A stretch of DNA of 64,000 bases, from contig JAFEDR010000010.1 of the NCBI GenBank assembly GCA_018241525.1, positions 62,001-126,000 on the forward strand, read 5' to 3'. Position 1 is the first letter of the stretch. The number at the start of each line of letters is the position of its first letter. This stretch comes from Pseudomonadota bacterium. Lineage in GTDB: Bacteria > Pseudomonadota > Gammaproteobacteria > Steroidobacterales > Steroidobacteraceae. Made by a program: the position numbers and the translations under genes. This document shows positions 1 through 8,706 of the stretch, piece after piece. The notes under the pieces were generated by a model. The model was not told the DNA's origin and did not search any database. It was given only the letters and a program-made list of their open reading frames with translations.

Positions 1-1437
1 CGCGGCCTCGGCCTTGCGGGCGCGCTGCGTCGAGCGGTAGGCAAGTCCCGCCGCGACGATCGCGCCGAGCGCGAGCACGATGCAGACGAGCGCGATCTGG
101 CGCGCCCGGATCAGCGCCTGGCGGGCGCGCTGGGCGCGCTCGCGCTGCTCGTTCAGCAGCCGCTCGGTCGCATCGCGCGCCTCGCGCTCGTGGCGGATGT
201 CGCGGCTCTGCTTGACGACCCCGCACAGCACGTCGTGGGTGATCTCGACGCGGCGCACGTCGAGGCGTTCCTCGATGCGCAGCAACCGCCGGTTGACGAG
301 CGTCGCGAGCGTGTCGGGCGCGGCGCCGGCGGCGGCGAAGCTCGACAGCACCCGCTCCTCGGCGACGTTCTCGCGAAACCCCGACTCCGTCAGCAGCTCG
401 TCCTCGATGACCCGGCGCACCGCCGCCGCCTGGTCGGCGAGCGAGCGTTCGTAGAAGTTGCTGAGGATCGACTCGTGCGAGCCGGCGAGCAGGTCGAGCG
501 AGATCTCGTGGCGGCCCTGCACGAGGCGCGTGTCGTTGAGCTCGCGGCAGATCAGCGAGAGCAGCGACGGCTCGACCTCGGCGTTCGCGAGCTCGGCGCC
601 GCCGGCGACGAAGCGCACGATCGCCTCGGCGACCTCCTGGGTCACGAGGCCGGCGCCCGGCTTCAGTACCGCCTCGAGCGCCTGCGGGCCGTTCATCGGC
701 GCGAGCCGGAGCCGGTTCTGCGTGACGCTCGGCATCTGCGCCTTGAGGCCCTCGAGCGGCGCGAGGTAGTCCTCGCGCAGCGCGATCAGCACCCGGTAGT
801 CGCTGCGCGCGAAGTCGAAGCGCTCGGCCGCAGCGTCGTCGGCCTCGAGGCGCGCCTCGAATTCCTTCGGCGGGCGGTTCTCGACGAGGTCGGCGAGGTC
901 GGCGATGAAGCGCGCCGCCCGTGCACGACCGAAGTCGTCGGTCTGCGCGAGCGTGAAGATCTCCTCGAACTGGTCGAAGATCAGCAGCGGAATCAGCGTC
1001 TGGCCTTGCTCGTCGCGCAGCACGTCGTCGCGGTGGTGCAGGAACTCCCACAGCGACTCGCCGGCGACCGCGACCCCCACCTGGGTCCATTCGCCGGAGC
1101 GGCGCGCGGTCGAGGCGATCGCGCGCTTGATCTGCTCGGCGGGCTCGGGCGCCTCGCGCGAGTAGTCGATGCGCACGTACACCGGGCAGTAGCCCTGGCC
1201 GCGCAGCCGCGGCACGAGGCCGGCGCGAAGGATCGAGGTCTTGCCGAGGCCGGACTGGCCGAACAGCACCGTCAGCAGCTTGCGCTGCACCCGCCGCGCG
1301 AGCTCGGCGACTTCCTCGTCGCGGCCGTAGAAGAAGCCGCGCGTCTCCTCGGTGAAGGAGGCGAGGCCGAGCCAGGGGTTGCGGGCATCGACGGTGCCGG
1401 TGTCGGGCGTCGCCGCCGCGTTCGGGAGCGCGTTCAT
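1..1437 (-). CDS. nSTAND1-type signal-transduction ATPase, C-terminus beyond window
   Basis: STAND ATPases are NTP-driven switches that oligomerise on sensing a trigger. The 479 visible residues carry a Walker A loop GQSGLGKTS at about residues 60-68 and a Walker B FDQFEE around D155, the pairing typical of the nSTAND1 family. A charged, Arg/Glu-rich helical stretch precedes a single hydrophobic segment at about 448-467, so the ATPase is probably cytoplasmic with a membrane anchor. The sensor part, often WD40 or TPR repeats in relatives, would lie beyond position 1 and cannot be seen. The ATG overlaps the stop of the upstream SIR2-like/TIR gene in an ATGA, so the two are translationally coupled. 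Family assignment is firm; a defence role is inference from the partner gene. Confidence 0.85.
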   Translation of the reverse strand, partial: MNALPNAAATPDTGTVDARNPWLGLASFTEETRGFFYGRDEEVAELARRVQRKLLTVLFGQSGLGKTSILRAGLVPRLRGQGYCPVYVRIDYSREAPEPAEQIKRAIASTARRSGEWTQVGVAVAGESLWEFLHHRDDVLRDEQGQTLIPLLIFDQFEEIFTLAQTDDFGRARAARFIADLADLVENRPPKEFEARLEADDAAAERFDFARSDYRVLIALREDYLAPLEGLKAQMPSVTQNRLRLAPMNGPQALEAVLKPGAGLVTQEVAEAIVRFVAGGAELANAEVEPSLLSLICRELNDTRLVQGRHEISLDLLAGSHESILSNFYERSLADQAAAVRRVIEDELLTESGFRENVAEERVLSSFAAAGAAPDTLATLVNRRLLRIEERLDVRRVEITHDVLCGVVKQSRDIRHEREARDATERLLNEQRERAQRARQALIRARQIALVCIVLALGAIVAAGLAYRSTQRARKAEAA

Positions 1438-2825
1438 GGGCCGCGGCCCCGCAGCATGCCGGCGAGCCGGGCGGCGAACTCCGCCGGCACCTCGCCTCCG
1501 GGCAGCGGCGTGAAGTGCAGCGACTTGAACTTGTCCGGCACGAGCGCGGTCGCGGCCGGCGTGTCGTCGATCACCACCGGCAGGATGAAGATCGCCCCGT
1601 CCGCCATGTTGCGCGTGCGGTCGAGCGCGTAGTTCCACTCGCGGCGGAAGTACGCCTCGTGGCGGCGCTCGGTGCTGGCCGAGATCACCGGCACGAAGTA
1701 CGAGCAGCGGCCGATGTTCTGGCGGATCTTGCGGTCGTAGTCGTCGCCCGCCTCGAGCCGGTCCATGTCGAACCAGGTCGTGACGCCCGCGGCCTCGAGC
1801 CCGGCCTTGATGCGCTGCACGGCGGCGAGATCCTCGCGCGCGTAGCTGATGAACACCGCCTGGTCCGGCATCTCGCGCGCCGGCGGCAGCAGCCGCGCGG
1901 GACCGGCGGCCGGCGCCGCGGCGGCGGCGGGCTTGCGCCGCGCCTGCCAGCGCTCGTGCAGCTCCTCGACGAAGCGCTCGGCGCCGACGTAGATCCGGGT
2001 GCGGACGCTGACCTGCTGCAGGAAGCTCACCAGCCGGTCGTCGCTGCCCGAGTGGTTGTCGGCCAGCACCTCGCCGACGTCGCGCGGGTCCGAGAGCCGC
2101 TGCCGCTTCGCCATCCGCAGGAACAGCCGCGCCAGCCAGTTCGTGAAGTTGCTGCCGATGAACAGCAGGTGGCTGTGCTCGAGCTCGTGGAAGAGCTTCT
2201 CGGGCGCCAGGTGCTCGCTCTGCAGCGCGCAGATGAACTCCAGCAGGTCCTCGTCCGAGATCACGTAGGTCGGCGAGGCCGACAGCCGCCCGAAGAGGTG
2301 GTAGACGAGCGGCCGCTGCAGCCGGTCGCGCTCGCTCGGCAGGTCCGCGACGCGGTTCGGCGCGTAGGCGAGCACGTCGGTCGAGGCGGCGCCCTGGTGC
2401 CGCTCGAGGTTGATCGCGGTCTCGAGCAGCGAGTCGAAGGTGGTGCTGACGTACAGGTCGAAGTCGGTGATCGCCGCCAGGCGCCGCAGCGCCGGCGGCG
2501 GCTCGAGCGGCGCGTCCTTGAGGATGCTGCGCAGGCGCACGTACGCCTCCTCGCGCCGGCCGCGGGCGGCGAGGAACCAGCAGACCACGTCGTTCAGCGT
2601 GTACGGGGTCGGCAGCTGCGAGAGGTCGACGCCGAGCCGACTCGCGAGCTTCTCGGCCAGCCAGTCGTACAGCAGCCGCGGGCCCTGGTCGGTGGCGACC
2701 TGCAGCAGCTCGGGTCCGACGATCGGGATGACCTTGCGCTCCTCGATGAAGCTCAACAGGTCGTCCCACGCGTCGTCGTCGAGCGTGGTCGCGGGCAGTC
2801 GTTGCAGGGCGCTAGACATCGTCAT
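1434..2825 (-). CDS. SIR2-like plus TIR domain protein
   Basis: A 463-residue two-domain protein. Residues 30-290 resemble the SIR2-like fold of bacterial defence proteins: a degenerate nucleotide loop (VGPELL, 36-41), STTFD (127-131), YHLFG (175-179) and the late strand FIGSNF (222-227). The usual TTN(Y/F)D Asn is replaced by Thr129, so NAD cleavage by this domain is doubtful. After an Ala/Pro linker (298-320) comes a TIR domain (322-440) starting FISYARED; E396 in RREWNYAL is placed like the catalytic glutamate of TIR NADases. The TIR domain may therefore be the effector and the SIR2-like part a sensor or scaffold. It is the first gene of a pair with the nSTAND1 ATPase. An in-frame ATG at 2819 is an alternative start; neither has a clear Shine-Dalgarno sequence. 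Confidence 0.85.
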   Translation of the reverse strand: MTMSSALQRLPATTLDDDAWDDLLSFIEERKVIPIVGPELLQVATDQGPRLLYDWLAEKLASRLGVDLSQLPTPYTLNDVVCWFLAARGRREEAYVRLRSILKDAPLEPPPALRRLAAITDFDLYVSTTFDSLLETAINLERHQGAASTDVLAYAPNRVADLPSERDRLQRPLVYHLFGRLSASPTYVISDEDLLEFICALQSEHLAPEKLFHELEHSHLLFIGSNFTNWLARLFLRMAKRQRLSDPRDVGEVLADNHSGSDDRLVSFLQQVSVRTRIYVGAERFVEELHERWQARRKPAAAAAPAAGPARLLPPAREMPDQAVFISYAREDLAAVQRIKAGLEAAGVTTWFDMDRLEAGDDYDRKIRQNIGRCSYFVPVISASTERRHEAYFRREWNYALDRTRNMADGAIFILPVVIDDTPAATALVPDKFKSLHFTPLPGGEVPAEFAARLAGMLRGRGP

Positions 2826-2868
2826 CGCGTCGCGCCGGGCGCGCGCGCTCGGTTCTTGTCATGACCCG

Positions 2869-2874
2869 AGTGTA
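2869..2874 (-). promoter_or_regulatory. Candidate -10 box of the SIR2/TIR-nSTAND operon
   Basis: On the minus strand a TACACT hexamer lies about 45 bases upstream of the TIR gene start, inside a locally AT-richer patch of the 162-base divergent intergenic region. No convincing -35 box is visible. Weak, position-based call. Confidence 0.3.
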
Positions 2875-2987
2875 CCCAATTCCCCCGCGACCGGGCGGCG
2901 GCCGCACTGCGACATGACTTAGCGTGGCCGCCGCGCGCGGCGGGTCGGCTATGCTTCGCGCCTCGCCCCGATCCGGAGTCACTCGCC

Positions 2988-5900
2988 GTGCGCTGCCTGC
3001 CCGCCGCGATCGTCGTTCTCTCGAGCCTCGCCACCCTGCCGCCCGCGGCCGCCGACCCGCTGCCGGCCGGCGCCTACCAGGACCTGCAGTGGCGCGCGAT
3101 CGGCCCGCCGCGGGGCGGCCGCACGCGCGCGGTCACCGGCGTTCCAGGACAGCCGAATGTCTTCTACGTCGGCGCGGTGAACGGCGGGGTCTGGAAGACC
3201 GACGACGCCGGGCGCACCTGGCAGCCGATCTTCGACCACGAGCCGACCCAGTCGATCGGCGCGATCGCGGTGGCGCCGTCCGATCCCGCCGTCGTCTACG
3301 TCGGCAGCGGCGAGGGGCTGCACCGGCCGGACCTCTCGGTCGGTGACGGCATCTACCGCTCGGCGGATGGCGGGCGGAGCTGGCAGCACCTCGGGCTTCG
3401 CGATGCCCAGCAGATCCCGGACCTCGCGGTCGACCCGCGGGACGCGAACCGGCTCTACGCGGCGGTGCTCGGCCATCCCTACGGCCCGAGCGCCGAGCGC
3501 GGCATCTACCGGTCGACCGATGGCGGCCGGAGCTGGCAGCGCGTGCTCGGCGTCGACGAGCACACCGGCGGCAACGCGGTGGCCATCGATCCGGCGCACC
3601 CCGACACCGTCTACGCGACGCTGTGGGAGGGGCGGCTCGGGCCCTGGGAGGACAAGTTCTCGTGGAACGGCACCGGCGGCGGGGTCTACAAGTCGACCGA
3701 CGGCGGCACGACCTGGCGCAAGCTCACCGCCGGCCTGCCGGCGAACCTGTCGCAGGTGAACCTCGCGATCGCGCCGAGCCGGCCGTCGCGGCTGTTCCTG
3801 TCGGTCGCGACCACCGATCCCGGCGATTACGCCTCGGCGGCCGGACTCGGCATCTACCGCTCGGACGACGGTGGCGAGCACTTCGAGCGCATCACCGAGG
3901 ATCCGCGGCCGGCGCTGCGGATCGGCGGCGGCGACCTCGCGATGCTGCGGGTCGACCCGAAGGACGCCGACGTCGTCTACAGCGCCAGCATCGTCACCGA
4001 GAAGTCGACCGACGGCGGGCGCACCTGGGCCTCGATCCGCGGCGCACCGGGCGGCGATGACTACCAGAACCTCTGGATCAGCCCGGACGACAGCCGCGTG
4101 ATCGCACTCGTCGCCGACCAGGGCGCGATCGTCACCGTCAACGGCGGGCGCACCTGGAGCTCGTGGTTCAACCAGCCGACGGCGCAGCTCTACCACGCCG
4201 CGGTGACGCCGACCTTCCCGTACCGGGTCTGCTCCGGGCAGCAGGAGAGCGGCTCGGTCTGCGTCGCGAGCCGCGGCAACGACGGCGAGATCACCGCGCG
4301 CGACTGGCGGCCGGTCGGGGTGATCGAGTACGGCTACGTCGCCCCGGACCCGCTGCATCCCGACCTCATCTATGGCGCCGGCCGCACCGAGGTCACGCGC
4401 TACCACGTGCCGACCGGCCAGGTGCAGAACGTGACGCCGGTGCCGGTGCGCGGCCCGGGCGTGCGTGCCGACCGCACCGAGCCGTTGCTGTTCTCGCCGG
4501 CCGACCCGCACGCGCTCTATTACGCGACCAACGTGCTCTGGAAGACCACCGACGGCGGCGAGCACTGGCGCGCGGTGAGCCCCGACCTCACGCGTCCCGC
4601 GACCGAGGTGCCGGCGAGCGTCGGCAGCCGCCACCTCGAGGGCGCCGAGAAGCAGCGCGGCGTGATCTACGCCGTTGCCGCCTCGCCGGTCGCGGCCGAC
4701 ACGCTCTGGGCCGGCACCGACGACGGCGTGATCGCCGTGACGCGCGACGGCGGCGCGCACTGGTCGACCGTGACGCCCCCGGGCGTCGGCCCGTGGAGCA
4801 AGGTCACGCAGCTCGAGGCCTCGCACTTCGACGCCTCGGTCGCCTACGCCTCGGTGAGCCGCTTCCGGCTCGACGACCTTCGCCCGTACGCCTACCGCAC
4901 CCGCGACGGCGGCCAGAGCTGGCAGTCGATCGCCGCGGGCCTGCCGCCGGACGAGCCGGTGAACGCCGTGCGCGAGGACCCCGTGCGCCACGGGCTCCTG
5001 TATGCGGCGACCGAGAAGTCGGTGTGGGTCTCGTACGACGACGGCGACCACTGGGAGTCGCTCGCGCTCAACCTGCCGCCGACCTCGATGCGCGACCTCG
5101 TGGTGCACGACGCGGACCTGATCGTCGCGACCCACGGGCGCGGCTTCTGGGTGCTCGATGACCTCTCGCGGCTGCGGGAGCTCGCGCCGGCGAAGCTCGC
5201 GGCGCCGTTCCTGGTGACGCCGGCCGCCGCGGTGCGCGCGGCGCGCAGCACCTGGAGCGACACGCCGATCCCGCCCGACGAGCCGCTCGCCGCCAACCCG
5301 CCCGCGGGCGCGGTGCTCGAGTACTACCTGCCGAGGGAGGCGCGCGGGGCGCTGACGGTCGAGGTCCTGGACGGGGCCGGCGCGCTGGTGCGCCGCTACT
5401 CGAGCGAGGATCCCGAGACCCCGACGCGCGCTGAGCTCGCGCAGGGGCTCATCCCGCCGTACTGGCCGCTCGTGACCCGCGGCCTGTCGCGCAGCCCCGG
5501 CATGCACCGCCTCGTCTGGGACCTCCGCTACGCGGCGCCGCTCGCCAGCACGCGCGGCTATCCCATCTCGGCGGTGCCGGGCGCGACGCCGCGCGAGCCG
5601 TTCGGGCCGCTGGCGGTGCCCGGCCGCTACACGGTGCGGCTCAGCCTCGAGGGCAAGCGCTACGAGGCGCCGCTCGAGTTGCGGCCCGATCCGCGGGTCA
5701 CGCTCGCGCCCGAGGGCTACCTTGCGCAGTACCGGCTCGCGAGCCGGCTCGCGACGCTGATCGACGACTCGACCCGGGCGCTGCTCGGCGCGCGCGGCCT
5801 GCGCGCGCAGCTGAAGCCCGCCGCCGGCGCCGCCAGCGATCCCGCCGGCCTCGAGCCAAGGCTCGCAGCGCTGCTCGATCCGCACCCGGATGAGTCGCCG

Positions 5901-6152
5901 GCACTGCCGACGCTCGCGGCGCGGGTGGCGGGGCTCTACGGCGAGGTCGGCCGCGCCGACGCCGCGCCGACCGCCGCGCAGCTCGCGGCGGCGGACGCGC
6001 TCGCGAGCGACCTCGCCGCGCCGCTCGCGGCCTGGCGCGCGATCGTCGATTCATTGCCCGCCGTCAACCGTGCGCGCAAGGCGCAGAAGCTGCCGGCGCT
6101 CGAGACCGGCCGCGCGCCGCCGGCGGATCGCGACGTCGCCGACGAGGAATGA
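2988..6152 (+). CDS. Exported Asp-box (BNR/sortilin-like) propeller protein
   Basis: A 1054-residue protein with an N-terminal signal peptide (cleavage probably after A22). Residues of about 60-720 hold some nine Asp-box turns of the form S-x-D-x-G-x-x-W (for example SADGGRSW, STDGGTTW, TTDGGEHW), so two beta-propellers of the sialidase/VPS10 kind are expected. The C-terminal 300 residues contain a beta-rich region followed by an Ala-rich helical tail. Such proteins are usually annotated as glycosyl hydrolases, but many relatives have no proven activity and no sialidase Arg triad is evident; binding of polymers or peptides is equally possible. The start is GTG with GGAG nine bases upstream. 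It is transcribed divergently from the TIR operon and stands alone. Confidence 0.85.
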   Translation: MRCLPAAIVVLSSLATLPPAAADPLPAGAYQDLQWRAIGPPRGGRTRAVTGVPGQPNVFYVGAVNGGVWKTDDAGRTWQPIFDHEPTQSIGAIAVAPSDPAVVYVGSGEGLHRPDLSVGDGIYRSADGGRSWQHLGLRDAQQIPDLAVDPRDANRLYAAVLGHPYGPSAERGIYRSTDGGRSWQRVLGVDEHTGGNAVAIDPAHPDTVYATLWEGRLGPWEDKFSWNGTGGGVYKSTDGGTTWRKLTAGLPANLSQVNLAIAPSRPSRLFLSVATTDPGDYASAAGLGIYRSDDGGEHFERITEDPRPALRIGGGDLAMLRVDPKDADVVYSASIVTEKSTDGGRTWASIRGAPGGDDYQNLWISPDDSRVIALVADQGAIVTVNGGRTWSSWFNQPTAQLYHAAVTPTFPYRVCSGQQESGSVCVASRGNDGEITARDWRPVGVIEYGYVAPDPLHPDLIYGAGRTEVTRYHVPTGQVQNVTPVPVRGPGVRADRTEPLLFSPADPHALYYATNVLWKTTDGGEHWRAVSPDLTRPATEVPASVGSRHLEGAEKQRGVIYAVAASPVAADTLWAGTDDGVIAVTRDGGAHWSTVTPPGVGPWSKVTQLEASHFDASVAYASVSRFRLDDLRPYAYRTRDGGQSWQSIAAGLPPDEPVNAVREDPVRHGLLYAATEKSVWVSYDDGDHWESLALNLPPTSMRDLVVHDADLIVATHGRGFWVLDDLSRLRELAPAKLAAPFLVTPAAAVRAARSTWSDTPIPPDEPLAANPPAGAVLEYYLPREARGALTVEVLDGAGALVRRYSSEDPETPTRAELAQGLIPPYWPLVTRGLSRSPGMHRLVWDLRYAAPLASTRGYPISAVPGATPREPFGPLAVPGRYTVRLSLEGKRYEAPLELRPDPRVTLAPEGYLAQYRLASRLATLIDDSTRALLGARGLRAQLKPAAGAASDPAGLEPRLAALLDPHPDESPALPTLAARVAGLYGEVGRADAAPTAAQLAAADALASDLAAPLAAWRAIVDSLPAVNRARKAQKLPALETGRAPPADRDVADEE

Positions 6153-6155
6153 TGG

Positions 6156-6179
6156 TCCGACTCCGACTCCGACTCCGAC
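6156..6179 (+). repeat. Four tandem TCCGAC hexamers
   Basis: Four perfect copies of TCCGAC directly follow the stop of the propeller gene and end about 35 bases before the ribosome site of the amidohydrolase gene. A short satellite of this kind can vary in copy number; no function is evident. Confidence 0.8.
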
Positions 6180-6222
6180 CCCTGACCCTCACTCGAACCT
6201 AAACCCCGCCCGCGGAGGCCCC

Positions 6223-7536
6223 ATGACGATGCGTGCACGATGGTCGATTCCCCTCGCGTGGGGCCTCGCGCTCCTCGCGGTGTTCCCGGCGCTCGCGGCG
6301 GCGGCGGAGCCCGCGAGCGCGTGGCTCCGTTGCGGGGCGGTCTGGGACGGTCGCGGCGGGCACCTGGGACCGACGCTGATCGAGGTGCGCGGCGAGCGCA
6401 TCGCCTCGCTGCGGCCGGCCGAAGGCACGGTCCCGACCGGCCCGGTCACGGACCTCTCGGGCCTCACCTGCCTGCCGGGCCTCATCGACACGCACACCCA
6501 CGTGCTGCTGCAGGGCGACATCACCGCCGAGGACTACGACGCGCAGCTCCTCAAGCAGTCGCCCGAGTACCGCACGATCCTCGCGACCGTGAACGCGCGC
6601 CGTGCGCTCAGCTGGGGCTTCACGACCATCCGCGACCTCGAGACCGAGGGCGCCGGCTACGCCGACGTCGACGTCAAGACCGCGATCGAGCGCGGCGTGA
6701 TCCCCGGGCCGCGCATGCAGGTCGCAACCCGCTCGCTCGACGTGACCGGCGCCTACCCGCTGCTCGGCTATGCCCCCGGCATCGCCGTGCCGAAGGGCGT
6801 GCAGGAGGTCGACGGCGCTGATGGCGCGCGTCGCGCGGTGCGCGAGCAGCTCTCGCACGGCGCCGACTGGATCAAGGTGTACTCGGACCGCAGCTACAAG
6901 GTCCTGCCGGACGGCGTGCTCGACGACATCCCGACCTTCACGCCGGAGGAGCTGCGCGCGATCGTCGACGAGGCGCACCGCGAGCGCCACAAGGTCGCCT
7001 CGCACGCGATGGCGCTGCACGGCGTGCACAACTCGGTCGAGGCCGGCGTCGACTCGATCGAGCACGGCAACTACATCGCCGAGGCCGACCTCAAGACGAT
7101 GGTGCAGAAGGGCATCTACTACGTGCCGACGATCTACGTCGGCGAGTACGTGGCCGAGGGACGCGCCAAGGCGGGCGCCACCCAGTGGCTCGCGATGCCG
7201 AAGATCCACGAGGACACGTTCCGCCGGGCCCTGAAGGCCGGCGTCAAGATCGCCTTCGGCACCGACATCGGCGGCTTCGACTGGCACACGAATGCCGCGA
7301 TCGAGTTCCGCTCGATGGTGCAGTTCGGCATGACCCCGGAGCAGGCGCTCAAGAGCGCCACCGTGGTGGCGGCGGAGCTGCTCGGCCTCGGCGATCGGCT
7401 CGGCACGCTCGAGACCGGCAAGCTCGCCGACATCGTCGCGGTGCCGGGCGACCCGCTCGCCGACGTGACGCGCCTCGAGCACGTCGCCTTCGTCATGAAG
7501 GGTGGCGTTGCCTTCCCGGCGGGCGCCACGCCGTAG
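6223..7536 (+). CDS. Exported metal-dependent amidohydrolase
   Basis: A 437-residue amidohydrolase-superfamily enzyme, close in style to the Xaa-Pro dipeptidase/imidazolonepropionase-like group that hydrolyses cyclic amides or acyl-amino acids. A signal peptide (about 1-28, ending in an Ala run) puts it in the periplasm. Metal ligands are visible: H91-x-H93 in IDTHTHV, a lysine in WIKVYSD for carbamylation, histidines in SHAMA and EHGNY, and the aspartate in FGTDIGG. The C-terminal GKLADIVAVPGDPL motif is characteristic. The chosen ATG has CGGAGG six bases upstream; a second ATG two codons later is also possible. It follows the propeller gene by 70 bases in the same direction, so co-transcription is possible. 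The substrate cannot be told from sequence. Confidence 0.88.
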   Translation: MTMRARWSIPLAWGLALLAVFPALAAAAEPASAWLRCGAVWDGRGGHLGPTLIEVRGERIASLRPAEGTVPTGPVTDLSGLTCLPGLIDTHTHVLLQGDITAEDYDAQLLKQSPEYRTILATVNARRALSWGFTTIRDLETEGAGYADVDVKTAIERGVIPGPRMQVATRSLDVTGAYPLLGYAPGIAVPKGVQEVDGADGARRAVREQLSHGADWIKVYSDRSYKVLPDGVLDDIPTFTPEELRAIVDEAHRERHKVASHAMALHGVHNSVEAGVDSIEHGNYIAEADLKTMVQKGIYYVPTIYVGEYVAEGRAKAGATQWLAMPKIHEDTFRRALKAGVKIAFGTDIGGFDWHTNAAIEFRSMVQFGMTPEQALKSATVVAAELLGLGDRLGTLETGKLADIVAVPGDPLADVTRLEHVAFVMKGGVAFPAGATP

Positions 7537-7590
7537 CGGGCCGCGGCGCGGGCCCGCGTCCCGTGGGGCGCGCGGCCGGCCACGAGCCGC

Positions 7591-7989
7591 CTACAGGCTC
7601 GGCGTCGGCCGGTGGGCGTGGGTGCGCTCGTGCTGCCGCTGGCAGCGCACGCAGCGCGCCGCATCCGGCTGCGCCGCGAGCCGCTCGGCGGGGATCGCCT
7701 CGTGACACTCGACGCACACGCCGTAGCGGCCGGCGCGCAGTCGCGCGAGCGCGGCTTCGAGCGAACGCAGCTCCTCGAGCTCGCGGTCGATCTCGGCGAG
7801 GTCGAGGTCGACGAGCAGGTCCGCGACCGACTCGTCCTCGGCGTCCCGCACCTGGTCGGCGAGCAGCCGGGCGCGCTCGTCGTCGGCCTCCCGGAGGTGA
7901 CCCGCGAGCCGGGTGCGAAGGCGCACCAGCTCCATGCGCAGGCGTTCCTCGGCCGGACGGGCCGGCGTCGGTGCGGGTTCGTGGGTCAT
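7591..7989 (-). CDS. DksA/TraR-family C4 zinc-finger protein
   Basis: 132 residues: a Pro/Ala-rich N-terminus, a long Arg/Glu-rich coiled coil (about 14-95) and a C4 zinc finger CVEC...CVRC at the C-terminus. Members insert the coiled coil into the RNA polymerase secondary channel and modulate initiation, often with ppGpp. The coiled-coil tip here is rich in Asp and Glu (DAEDES), which fits the family, but this is probably a DksA paralogue rather than housekeeping DksA. AAGGAG lies seven bases before the ATG. It is divergent from the PrimPol gene and convergent with the amidohydrolase gene. Confidence 0.85.
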   Translation of the reverse strand: MTHEPAPTPARPAEERLRMELVRLRTRLAGHLREADDERARLLADQVRDAEDESVADLLVDLDLAEIDRELEELRSLEAALARLRAGRYGVCVECHEAIPAERLAAQPDAARCVRCQRQHERTHAHRPTPSL

Positions 7990-8108
7990 GAGGGACTCCT
8001 TCCGTCCGTGCCGGACGTGCGCCGGCGTCGTATGCTCGATTTCGGGACGGGAACCCGCGTCCGGCAATAGGTACTGGTCGCGCGGCGCCGGCCCAAGGGA
8101 CCCTTCGC

Positions 8109-8636
8109 GTGAAGCCGGCCAGCCACTGCCTCGAGGCCGCCATCGCCTATCGTCGCCGCGGCTGGTCGGTGATCCCGGTCGAGCCGCGGGCGAAGCGCCC
8201 GCTGCTCGCGTGGCGCGCGTTCCAGGCGCGCCTCGCCACCGAAGCCGAGATCGACGCCTGGTATCGCCATCATCCGGAGGCGAACGTCGCGATCGTGACC
8301 GGTCGGCTGTCCGGGCTCGTCGTGCTCGACGTCGATCCCCGCCACGGCGGCGAGGCGAGTCTCGCCGCGCTCGAGGCGGCCCACGGGCCGCTGCCAGCGA
8401 CGCTCGAATCGCTGACCGGCGGCGGCGGCCGGCATCTCTACTTCCGTCATCCGGGCGGCCGCTGCCCGAACCGGGTCGGCCTCGAGCCCGGGCTCGACCT
8501 GCGCGGTGACGGTGGCTGCATCGTCGCGCCGCCGTCGATCCACCCGAGCGGCCGCGCTTACGCCTGGCGCGCGGGACGCGGCCCGGGCGAACAGGCACCT
8601 GCCAGCCTGCCGACGGCGATCCGCGACCACGCCTGA
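8109..8636 (+). CDS. Standalone primase-polymerase (PrimPol/AEP) domain protein
   Basis: 175 residues matching the N-terminal bifunctional primase-polymerase domain found in phage and plasmid replication proteins. It opens with A-x-x-Y-x-x-x-G-W-x-V-x-P, then K-x-P-L near residue 31, the acidic catalytic pair in VVLDVD (about 73-78), and SLTGGGGRHLYFRHPGG, the usual SGGxHxYF-like nucleotide site. No helicase domain follows and no phage genes flank it, so it is a single-domain version. Start is GTG with weak AGGG upstream. Possible roles are translesion synthesis or re-priming, or a domesticated remnant of a mobile element. The domain call is firm and the role open. Confidence 0.8.
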   Translation: MKPASHCLEAAIAYRRRGWSVIPVEPRAKRPLLAWRAFQARLATEAEIDAWYRHHPEANVAIVTGRLSGLVVLDVDPRHGGEASLAALEAAHGPLPATLESLTGGGGRHLYFRHPGGRCPNRVGLEPGLDLRGDGGCIVAPPSIHPSGRAYAWRAGRGPGEQAPASLPTAIRDHA

Positions 8637-8706
8637 GCAGCGTTCCCGGGCACGACTGCGGCGATCACGACTGGCGGCGGCACCGGCCTCGTCCTAGCGT
8701 CGCGGC

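Noticed and set aside
2979..5885. A 968-residue open frame on the minus strand opposite the propeller gene
   Set aside because: Arg/Ala/Gly-rich, no domain, and a by-product of GC-rich codon usage on the coding strand.
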